From positions 372,001 to 436,000 of the forward strand of contig OW051493.1 in the NCBI GenBank assembly GCA_932521035.1: 64,000 nucleotides of DNA, given 5' to 3'. A program made the translations under genes and the position numbers. Below are positions 42,675 through 54,600 of this stretch, piece by piece. The notes under the pieces are model-generated. The model did no database searches, had not been told where the DNA came from, and worked only from the letters and a program-made list of their open reading frames with translations. Origin of the DNA: Oscheius dolichura. Taxonomy: Eukaryota > Nematoda > Chromadorea > Rhabditida > Rhabditidae. Each line of letters starts with the position of its first letter. Position 1 is the stretch's first letter.

Positions 42675-45600
42675 TCATAAGAAGAATAAAAAGAGAGCGC
42701 TGATAATAAGAACAATCGAAGGATGGGTCATAGGTTGTCCACTTGGTGTTGGCTCAGGTTCTGGATGAGGTTCAGGCGGGGATGGACGGGGATTTGAGCC
42801 GCGGTTCGACTGGTGGTCAGGGGATTCCGCTTCGGGACCTGGTTCAGCTTCCGGTTGGGGATGAGGTTCGGTGGCTGGCTTCACGTGCACTAAATTTTGA
42901 AAATGTCAAATTCTTATTATGCAACCCAATAGAGGATTGCTTTGCCATTTTTAATAAAGTAGCGGCAGTACATACATGTAGAAAATTAGACTTTTTCTTT
43001 GTTATTCCGGAGAATAATACGAATTCGCGATCAACTACGGAATACTGCAATCAATTTGAGAAATTATCATTTTTTTAATGTTTTGGCTGGGAGTTATTAG
43101 CTTCCCGTGTGGATTTTTATTGATATATGACATATTTTTTTCCTTGATCAATTTCGGATATATAAATCGGGCCAATTTCTTGCGTAAAAACTACTCCATT
43201 TCCAACGGATATTCCTCGAAAAAACCTCTCCGCTACGGGACCAGGAAGATTTCAAACTTGGTCCCGTAGCGGAGACGCGCCGCCAAATTTGAATTCGTGC
43301 AATATCTAGGGGAAATAGACTATCCAATGTCCACTGATATTTTACCAATTTTTGAAGGTTATAATGAACCAATAAATTATCGTCAATCGCTGGTCCCGTA
43401 GCGAAGACGCGCCGCCAAATTTGAATCCGTGGAATATCCGTTGGAAATGGACTATAATGCCATTTGGAATAGGGAAAACTTCACGGGGAAACGCTAAAAT
43501 ACAGTAATCAGGCCGATACTAGGGGCTCCTAAATACCCGAACCCTTTGACATAACTTTTGACTGGAGAGGGCTACCGCCAAACGGATTGGTGGACCGTGG
43601 AGCATTCACCGAGAGCTATCTGCCAGCCTTTTAATTTTCGCGGTCATAGCCGCGCATTATGAGTATTTTGAAAGTTTTGGTCAGGAAATATAAGACTTCG
43701 TGTTATTTTTACTGATTTTGAGTGGCAGGCCTATATGGATTTGTGGTAAAAAAATACCTTGTGGAACTCCGAAAGCTACCTCCGACTTCGTATTCTTCAC
43801 AGGAAGAGTGAAATCCATCGGATGGATGCCTCTGTTCTTATCTAAAGATATTCTTTTTCTATTTTTCAAGAAGGTTAGCATACTTCCATGGTATTTTGCC
43901 TCATCGTCGGGGTAGAAATCTTCGTGGTCCTTGGAAGATTCGACAGCAGACGGAGCGTTGTGGGAATAGGAACCCTAAACACACCATTTTATGATGGGGA
44001 AAAATTGAATTGGAGGATTTTTTAAAGTTTTGGGAGCCGGATTAATAGTAGAGATATTTTCGGGAAGTTGATCGTCGGTGGAATAGGTTACGGTAATTTC
44101 TGGCAGAGGCTTTTTTTTCATTTTTATGTGTTTCCGATGTCGTCTTTAGGTTTTTTGGACCGAAATTCAGGCGATACTCTGGAAGTGTTGCAAATAGACC
44201 AAAATAGGAGAAAGTTTCATATTTTCACAACTTTTAGTGAAATTAAACTTCTAAAAAGTGAATACAACCAATTTCTATCGTTCCATTTCATAGACAAGGA
44301 ACAGTTTGATACGGTTATTGCGAAAACCAGTACCTAGCTAAGAAAATAAGAGTTTTATGTTCCGGCCAAAACCAAAAAATACAGAAAGAGAGCAAAATAG
44401 GAAAAAAGTTTCACATTTTCCACAACTTTTGATGAAATAGACTTCGAAAATGTGAATACAGCCTATTTCTACCGTTCAATCCTGTTGATTACTTACAATT
44501 AGCTTCATTTTGATAAAAATTTGTAGTTGGAAAAACTGTAATGTAGTGAGATTTTTATGTTCCGGTCGAAACTAAAAAGAAAATTTTCCACTTTGTCACG
44601 TTTCAGCGAGGATTGCTGTCGGCAAAAAAAGCAAAAAAAAAAAACAGGTTCCAAGATTTCTTGGAATACCGATTACCATAAATTTCCCCAGAAACTCTTC
44701 TCCTACCTGAGTTTGTCCTTTTGCCCAAATGGTGAATATTCTTCCGGGTCCTAGAGGATGATCTGTTGGTTCAATTTCTGAAAAACCCTGTAATGAGCTT
44801 GCGGCAATTGAAATAAATCTTATCATAATCTTCTTATAAATTTAATAAAACCAAAAAAGTACCTCGGATATTCCTCCTGAACATGACAACCGTCCTTCCG
44901 TCGATTTCTACTCCAGTCGCTGCAGACAGGGACATTTCCCCGTCGTACCTAAATTCTTACTGTAATTTTTACAAACTGATCGGAAGGTAATCTGAATAGT
45001 CCCAAAAATAAGGAGAAAACATAAAAGGAAGACATGAAACTTTTTGAATTCCCGCCTTTTTCTCTTTTGGCTTACCAACTGTCATCCAGGGGAGTTGACC
45101 GATCTCTTGAATACATGTCTCCTATTCTCAGACGGCCGTCTTTTATCGAAGCCAGGATAACATCCACGCAGTCCATAGCATGCATTGGAGCGTTGAGAGC
45201 GGTATTCACTGAAAATTAAATTAACGAAATCTGAGACTCCAGCTCGTTGAATGACAATATGGACATCTCAGGATTATTAGTAAGTTTGGTGATGCAAAAA
45301 TGATAAAAAGGGGAAATAGGCAAATTTGGAAATAAGTTTCTATTTAGAATCCATTTCCAACGGATATTCCCCGGAAAAAGCTCTCCGCTACGGGACCAGG
45401 AAGGTTTCAAACCTGGTCCCATAGCAGAGACGCGCCGCCAAATTTGAATCCGTGGAATATCCAATGATAATGGGCTGTATTATGTTCTGGCACGGTGATT
45501 TATAGCCTTTTGGGCAGAAAAAGGCGGTAATATTTATTCTATTACGCTTTTTTGGTAGAGAACTTTCGTTTACTACAGTATATTTTTCCAAAAATCAAAA

Positions 45601-48600
45601 ATATTCAACAAGAAAATTCCAGATGTAAAGATGATTGTCGCTTGAATTCCTTGATGTAATTAATAATTTCACCGATACAAAAAATAAATAAATGGAGATA
45701 AAATGAACCGAGCTAGTATACTTCCACTAAAATTCCCAATTTAGACTCGTTTTGAACCATTTTTTTATGTTCTGGAGTAGCGTCTTATAGTCTTTTAGGT
45801 AGTCCAAAACGGTTTGGAAAAACGGTTTTTTTTCGTTGTAGGATATTTTCTAAAAAAGCACTTACACATTCCATTATTCTTGGGCATTGCTGGCCGTGGT
45901 CCTTCTTGTATCACTTTCCTCGGCGGTGGTTCCCTTCTGATTGGACTGGATGGCGGGGGAATTTCCTAGAATTGTTTTTTTTTTCAAAATTTCGATTTTC
46001 CTTTATAAAACTAACCTCATCCAGCTGCTCACTCGTGCCCCCACTATCCTCTGACATTCGTTTTACCCGACTGCTACTGACTCCTGGAATAATTATCAGG
46101 TTTTTGGAAGAATTAGAAACATTGGATCACCTTCAAGGTCTGGAAACAGACGACAGGAAGGGTCCAGTCCCTCTGGCCGCCATCCCAAAGAAATCCAAGA
46201 CGTCGTCTCGAAATCCAAGATTATTTCAATGTCATTCTGAAAAATTTGAATATTTTTTATTCTTGAAGATATCTTAGTGTAAATTATCGCGGCAATACCA
46301 ATCAGAGATAATTTATTGGTTCATTATAACCTTCAAAAATTGGTAAAATATCAACAGTGGACATTGGATAGTCTATTTCCTCTAGATATTCCACGAATTC
46401 AAATTTGGCGGCGCGTCTCCGCTACGGGACCAGGTTTGAAATCTTCCTGGTCCCGTAGCGGAGAGGTTTTTTCCGTTGAAATATCCGTTGGAAACGGGCT
46501 ATAAACACAGCTTTTCTGATCTGCCGCTCAAAAGTTTCAATTTATCCCAAATCTCGTATCAGCCCTTTCCGTAAAATCTCCCTTCTATAATAAAAGACGT
46601 TATGTAACCGAAGCTTTTTTTTCACTTGGTTATAAAAAAAGGCGATTTGTAACCCCACAACTTTTTTTGAGCTGAGGAGTTGAGAGTAGGCTCATTCGAA
46701 CCGATAATTTTTGCTGCGCCGAACTGCACTTTTAGATTTTTTTGAAAGTGAGGGAGTGAGGAGGAAGCGAGCTTTTGTTTGCTTTTGCTTTTTTTGTTAT
46801 CTTGTTGATTTTGAGGAGCTTGGTCTTCAAGTGCTTCTCTCAATGTTCTGGAGACCCTTTGCTTTCGGTCTCGTCGCTTTGATAGTCAAAAGCGGAAGTC
46901 AGCGGGCTGTCGATTCGGCTAGCTGGCTTAAACTTGATCCCGGAAGGTGGGGGATCGTCCATTTCTCGTTGTCAGTGTTGGAAATATGGCGCTATCTTTT
47001 CTCCTCCTGCCAATTCTTCTTTTCCCTTTTACTTTTGGCTGTATTCCAACTGAATGGAGTGAGTTACTGGCCGATTACCGTAAGATTCTGTACATTTTCA
47101 GCTGACGACGAGCCGGATTTCCTTGATCTTCTTGTCCCAACAACCACGACAATTCCTCCCACAACTACAGGTCAGTTTCCATATTTTGTTCCTTTACAAA
47201 AGTCAGAATTGATTCGAACCGGAAAGTAGAAACAGGTTCCCCGATTCGACTAAAAATATTTGTTATTCTTAATTCAATCGGAAATTTAGCCATTGAGACG
47301 ACCACGACCACAACCACAACCACTACTACGACCACGACCACGACCACCACCACCACCACCACCACGACATCTCCCTGTAAGATAAAACTGAAGAAACCAT
47401 AACACCAAACAAATGCGGCGCGCCGTCGCTGTGGCTTTTTTCTTTTCTTTGAAATGCGTGATTCTCAAACAGTTGCTGCACAATTTTTTTGCCAATTATA
47501 CGAAATCTACTAAAGTACAAACTCGTGGAACTCTCGACATTTGCTCCTTTCGGGAGTTTTGTGGGAGTGTCCATTTCTCCTCGTGGTATAGTCTATTTCC
47601 AACGGATATGTCACGGGATTTAAAGGTCTGCTGTGAGCCCAGCCTTCTTCCGACTTGGTCTCGCAACGGAGATGCGCCGGAGATGCAACCGGATCCGAGA
47701 GACACTCTTCTAGTAAAAGAACATCAGAAAGATGAAGAATAACGTATAAATTCCACCAATAGAGCATTTTAGCAATATTGATGGAATTTTAGAAACGTCA
47801 TTCAAAATTGCAGAAAAATTCGTCCGAAACGGGTCGTTTTTGTTTCGTTTATTTTCGAAACGACCATGAGCGCTTTTGGGTCGTTTTCTTTCGGTGATGT
47901 TGGCATTTTGGGTCGTTTCCATTTCAGTTTCGGCCGGAGCTTGGCCGTCCCCAAAGTACCTTTCAAACAAAACAATCCAAGCGTTTGAAAATAGCTTATT
48001 TCAGCTTGTCCTCCCTCGTGGGTACTCAATCCAGCCAACAATTTCTGCTATCTGCTTGTACCAGGATCAGTAGGTGCTGTGAATGATGCAAAGTGTGCTG
48101 CTGTGGTGGCTGGTGCAACATTGGCTTCCATTCATAATGCGGATGAAAATGATTTTATCGCCAGTAGGTTTCATTTGTCGATATATTTAGAAACAATTTA
48201 GTCGAACCAATGAATTTCCTTCCTAGATATCGTTGCTGGTGCGCCGACTAACTATGTTTACATCGGTGGTTATTCACCGACACCAGCGATACTAGGCTCA
48301 TGGTATTGGACTGATGGAACTATGGTAACGTCTCCTTTCATTCATTGTTATGTAATATCCTTTAGTACGGCCCCTATGTGAATTGGGACGTGAATCCAGT
48401 GGCTGGTTATAATTGCATGGCGGTAAAAAATATAAAAATCTAGAAGAAGACCGCTATGTTTTAGATGGGTTCACTTCCAAGCCAGCTTGGTTACTGGTAC
48501 AACACAGTGTGTAATGCTGCTCAGTATAACTTTCTCTGCATGATTGCCGCTTGATGAAAACTGTAGACAAAACCATTTTGTATGCGCAACTACTCGTTAA

Positions 48601-51600
48601 AATTGTTAATAAACATTTAAAAAATCAATCCGTCTTATATTGGAAAGCAATATTTTGAGAGGACAAAAAGAAAATGCCGAGAAACTTAATCGGTAGAATT
48701 AAGCAATATTTTGAGAGGACAAAAAGAAAATGCCGAGAAACTCAATCGGTAGAATTAAACACAAGCTCGGACAATGAGTTCAGAGAAAACATGGATGAAC
48801 AGTCAAAAAATGTATGGAACAGGTACACCAATTCATATCGTTTACGATAATCGTATCCGGAGCGTATCCTTCCTTGGTTTTACTTCCAATGTGCCTTACA
48901 TATTTGCAAGAGTTTATCCTTTCGAAGGGATAAACCATTAGTCAATCATGAATTCTGGCTAACTCTCCCATAGTCATACTGTGGCAGAGCCTTATGCGGA
49001 ACATAGCATGCCCGTGGTTGAGAGTTTGCTAAAACAACGGCTCACAGTGATATAGAAGAGAAAAGAAGAAGGAGTGAGGAGGAAGCGAGCTTCCAAATTT
49101 TGAAAATGGCAACAACGTTTTTTGAGCTATCGCGATGAGAGGCTCATTCGACGACGCTTCTTCGCATATTGGCGGTTTATTTTTTGCTAAGCTCTGGCGC
49201 GTAACAGTGACGAATCGACAGCACTTTACCAAAGTTAAGCCCTTTTTCTATAGCCAGCCGGGTTTGGTCAGCTAGCGGTCAGAATGGCTAAGCTTTTCGT
49301 TTAGTCAAAACCTGGGATTTCGACCAAAACCAGCGGCACGGGGAGATTCTAACGCGGAGCCTAGACCCACGCCTACAACCCCCGCGTCGGCGGCCGCCGG
49401 CCGCGCGGAGTGAGACTGGAACGCGAGCCTAGGCTCTTGCCCGCGAGTATAACTGGGTCAACCTAGAACAATAAATTGCTGAAATATAACCCAAAATAGA
49501 GTTTTTGAGGTGAACATAGTGTTTCTATCGACAACTCAGCAATTTCTTATTCTTATGAAATATAACCTATATCAGCTTGTCCGCCATAAAATTCTGAACA
49601 AGATAGACATTAAAAAAATAAGCAAGGTCGAATTATTCGAGCGCAGGGCGCATTGGGTGAGTTTTTGGGTGCGGTGAGGGAGAACGTTGACCGTCTTTTG
49701 TTGTTGTGAGCGCCTGAGAAAAAAATGCGTTGGAATTTCTGTGCGCCATTTGAGCTTTTGACTTTTTCTCGTATTTTTACCATTTCATTTTGTATTTTTA
49801 TGCTGCTTCTACTCATAATACATTGATCACGTTGCAATCAAGAAAATATAAAGGAATTATAGAAAAGAAAAAAATGCTTGAAAATAAAAATGCTAAAAAT
49901 TCAAAGCGTGCGCATTTTTGTGTCTATCGCGTCCAAAAATTTCTGCAGGACTGTCCTTTAAAAAAGCAAAAACCTTTGATCAGCGCGAGACTCGAACCCT
50001 GGACCTCTCGCATGACGTGTAGGACAGACGAGGACAAGCAAAGCCACAAAAATGCATATTTATCACATGCTTGTCTGCTTAAAATTATATTTTTACTGCA
50101 TACATTTTTCCTTCTCATGGTCTACGGTTTATTAAGCATACTTGAAGTCAATATTGTAAAAGTTAGTTGCAAATCGTTCTCTTATACAATTTATAGGAAG
50201 GGACTGCATTAAACTTCACTCAATCACTGATAAAGTATATTATGGATCGAGCCACTAAATATGCTTTAAAAGATGTCGCTAAACAGTTTGAAGATATTTT
50301 GAAGACCAGGGTGCATTTGTTTAGTTCATCTTTGATAGAATACGGTTAGATTGGGTTTTTGATTAATGAAAGAATGCTGCATTTCCCAACACAAGTTGTG
50401 CCTCAGTCGTTCACTAGCCTAAGGCGAGTTTTTTAGTTTCGATCTTCTTTCTACGGTTCCATTTTTAGAGATGATCTCCATAAGATGAAAAAACCTTACA
50501 AGCATGTTCTTTATATTCAGAAAATTCGTGTTCCAGAAGAAGTAAAAGAGGTGATACAATCATTTTTCTTTAAGTTAAAGGCTGTTTAAGAAAGATACAT
50601 TATTAAATGATGGACAGAAGAAAAAGAAGAAAATAGGCAAAGCTGAGAAGAAAAGAGCTGTAGTGGACGCGTTAACTAAAGCTGAAGTTGTTTATGACAA
50701 TGCAGAAGATGCCGAATTATTAAAAGTAGCGTTTTATTGTCATGTATATTGTTTTTGTAGCTAGAGGAGGGAACCGCCCATCATTTTGATTATCCAGTTC
50801 ATAACGACGTTGAAGCCGGGAGCAAATTTCACATAATTGAAAAAGAAGGGAAAAAGTGGTTGCCTTATCCCCGAGCCGTTCTTATGGATACTTCACGGTA
50901 ATCATTTTTTTATTACAATTATCTTGCTTCTTCCAGGTTCAATGCCTTCGTTGAAAAGATGACTACATTCGCAGAGTGATGAACGATGATCTGCTTCGCT
51001 GTTATACTTTGCTTATACACATTGCTTGAATCTACTTACTTTTATCTACTTGAATATACAGAACTTGAACTACAAAGATCAGTGATGGCTAACCTTTGTT
51101 AAATGCCAAATTTTGTTCTCGAGCTGACGACTTATGAGCCTCATCACATTTTGCACCTGTTATGCTAGAAAAAGCGAACACGTTCATTAGATTTCTTCTG
51201 ATATTTAACCGTTTCTTATTGTTATTATGGATAACTTAGATTTATTTTATCATATCAATGTATGCATTGCCGTTACTCTTCTAGTCCGAAAAATATAAGA
51301 AATCGGTAAAACAATTAATAAAAAATTTCATTTTCCAGACAAAAGGATGAGGCGATTGCTGCCGGTTGCTCTCATTTTTTTAAAATGTTTTTGGTTTTCT
51401 AGAAAAGTTCCTCGTTCTCCTACCAATCAGTCAATAGTCCTATACATGTGGTTCATGAGAAAATTTGAAAAAGTGTTGTATGTTCTAAACGGAAGAAGTC
51501 GAGCTGGGCTAGTAGTCATATTTCAAGACCATGGCGCTGTGAAATTCCAACAACAACAGTGTGTCACAGTGTGAATTGCACTTGATAATATTTATCCTAG

Positions 51601-54600
51601 GCTTTACGGAGTGGAATCGATATTTCAATTGGCCCAAAGTATTTGTAGAGTAGTCTCACAACATTAAAATAATCGCCTAATCATTTTTCATCGCAAATAA
51701 TTCAAAGTCTTTCTCGCTTCAATTTGGCTTCATAACATCTTTTGGTTGAATCTTTTCGTTCATCTTTTGCTACACTTATTTATTTATCGGCTATCATATT
51801 ATTGCTGCTCTTTGCAGTCTCAAAATTATATGCGAACACTAAAAATCTTTCGAATTCAGAATTACGGCTCGGCCTCGATAGTCCACTCCCCTGCACCCGT
51901 AAAGTCTCGGCAAAACTGTTCCGAAACTGTGGCGCCTTTATACCGTCGTCCTGACGAGACTTTACGGGTGCAGTGGATCGGACTATCAGGGACCGGGCCA
52001 GAATAACCCGAAAATTCAAAAACTTTTCCATTTTGGCTTCAATTCTGCTTTATAATTTCTCGTTTTTATGCCATACAACCACTCCGCGTTCTGAATAACT
52101 TACCTTGATTTTTCTAAAATAAACAAAGTCCCGGTCGTTGAGCCTCTCCCTATTGTAGCAGGACGCCTCGAACATTCCGTATTTACTGTATTTCTGGGCG
52201 TCTCTTTCCTCGTAGGCGAAACAGGAATCCGACGGTTGATTGAATGCTAAAAAGCCCTCAGATTGTTGCTCAAAACACAGAAAAGCGAGGGAAATAAAGT
52301 TAAACAAAAGCCAAACGCATTAGCAATCCTCAAAAATTTTGAAATCTTATTCTCGGGACGAAACATTTTCGTTTTTTTTTCGTTATTTTACTATTAGTTG
52401 GTTGTTTTTGACGTTTCTAGAGCCAAAAAATCGAGTTTTAGACTGATTTTAGAGAAAAAAAATGAGGGTTTCCCACCATCTGGTTACCGTAATCCAATAA
52501 AAAACGTTTCAAGCCAAAATTCTGCCCTTTCCCAAAAATTCCTCATAATTTTTTGAGCGGAACACAGAAGAAATCGGGAAATAAGGTTATAGCCAGGGTA
52601 AAACTCAAAATCAAAAACATCAACATCCCATTATCTCTCCAAATTAATCGGTTTTTTATTCTCTAGACGAAACAATTTCTGTTTTTCCGTTATTTTACCA
52701 TTATAGGTTTGTTTTTACCGTTTTTAGATCCAAAAAATCGGTTTTTACACTGATTTTAGGAAGAAAATGAGGATTTTACCCTTCTGGTTACAGTAATCCT
52801 ATTCAAAAACGGTTCTAGCCCATTTCCCGTCCTTTTTCCACTTACTTTGCCTGCAATTTTGCCCAAAATAGCCATAAGCACAGTAGCAGCTCTTCACAAT
52901 TAGACTACTAGACTCCGTGACGCATTTTCCTCTGTTCTCACAGTCTTCATCCTGTTCACAATGAGCTAAAAAGTAGGCGATATTCTCAAAAAAATTAGTG
53001 AAACCGACCCTGGTATTGACAAATATTGCCGGTGAAACCATTTTCACATTGACAGCGGCCATTTTCCATAAGGCCACGACCATTACAAACTGTTTCTCCT
53101 GAAAATTACTGTAACATATTTTGTAGACTATCAAATGGTTGCAATGAGTAAAGGTGATACTCGCCGTCTTACAAACTTTGGATGAAACTTGACTTTTTTC
53201 ATAAACAATTTGGTAATCGCAAAAGATTACTAAGGCTTATAGGAGATGGCACTTGGCCCCTTACAAAGCCTGGATGAACCTTGGTTTTTTTCAAAAATTC
53301 TCCATTTTTACCGTCTTTCTTTGTCCAAGTTCTAATATTCCCACTGGGATAGCGTGAATTTTATAGGACAGAAAGTAGAACACGTAAGGGTGCTCTACTT
53401 CCAATGGGAACAGCCAGTCAGCTTCAGATTTTCCCTTTTTACAGTCGTTTTTCCTTTCTTATGCATGGAAAAATTCTGCTGAACTGCTTGTGGAAAATTA
53501 GTTTTGTAGCGAAGTTAAAACATCAGAAAATGAAGCTAATTCGATGCGACTTCCTATTTTCTTGCTAAAATTAAACTAATTTCAGGAATTGTTTATATTC
53601 CTCCATCAAAAGCAGCTCCACTTCGTCGTCTTGACCAACCAAAAATATAAATAAAGTGATCCAGCTTACCGGCTGCACTCTTCTGTAGGATATTGACATC
53701 GGCACAGCTCATGAACTTGTAACTCTTCCCCCATTCCAGTGCCTGTCGCTCCAGGACCACAATGCACTCCTGGCACGGTTGAGTGAAACGGATTCGTTCG
53801 AATTGAGCTCTAAATTAATCGAATCAGTGGTCTCACAACGACTTCTTGGATTGTAATTTCAGTAATATATTCTCTCGCTGAAATAATTTCTAGCGCCGGC
53901 GAAACTTACAAAAAATGAGTTTTATTGAATGAAATGACCCAAATATTTATACTATGTTACCGGCATGAAACAAAAGTCAATCTTTCCCTATCTTATAATC
54001 CTACTATAAAACCTACACCTGTTCATCCAATCCAGCATATTCTAGTCCATTCATCGGGGCCAATTGTTCCACAGTTTGATGGCTACTATCCAAAAGAAGC
54101 AGCCGGTAGCCTCCCTAAAGACAATTTAGTTCTCTTTTACAGTTGTTAGAAATCAAATTAGAACCAAAATCACAGCAAATTCAATGAAGATAACGGATAA
54201 TAATGATAATGTTGGGAATAAGTCGCATTATACCATCTCCCCGAAGCAATAATCCCAATAAAAATCCCAACCTGATGAGGATATTGCATTCTCCAGGTGA
54301 AGTTATAGGTACTGCCGACTAGGAGATTGGTATATGTCGCTGGAAATAATAATATGATTTTTTGGAAATTTTGTAGGTTTTGGATAATGGATTTAGTTTA
54401 TCAGATTTGGTTGATACAATCTAATGGAACGACTTACCCGCATTGCCAAAAACCAAAAGAACCTCTGGTTTGCCCTCCTAGACTTGTTTATCTGGGGATT
54501 ACGGTAATTTCGGCGGAGTGCCTTCTGGAGCAAAATTGAATGTTTCATAGTAATCTTGAATAAAAAAAAACGAATAAAATATAGGGCCAAGAGCTAAAAT

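Noticed and set aside
46316-46504. Similar open frames at 46316-46504 (+) and 43148-43372 (-) as a gene family
   Set aside because: The similarity is explained by two copies of the palindromic repeat and its flank; the frames follow the repeat, not a gene.
49960-50050. tRNA-like sequence (actcgaaccctggacc) on the minus strand
   Set aside because: It has a B-box-like string, but the T stem does not pair and no acceptor or anticodon stem could be formed.
52104-52330. Exon near 52246 as a first exon with a signal peptide broken by a frameshift
   Set aside because: The exon joins in phase to the EGF exon upstream through a tttttag acceptor, so it is an internal exon. The hydrophobic stretch before it is intron.
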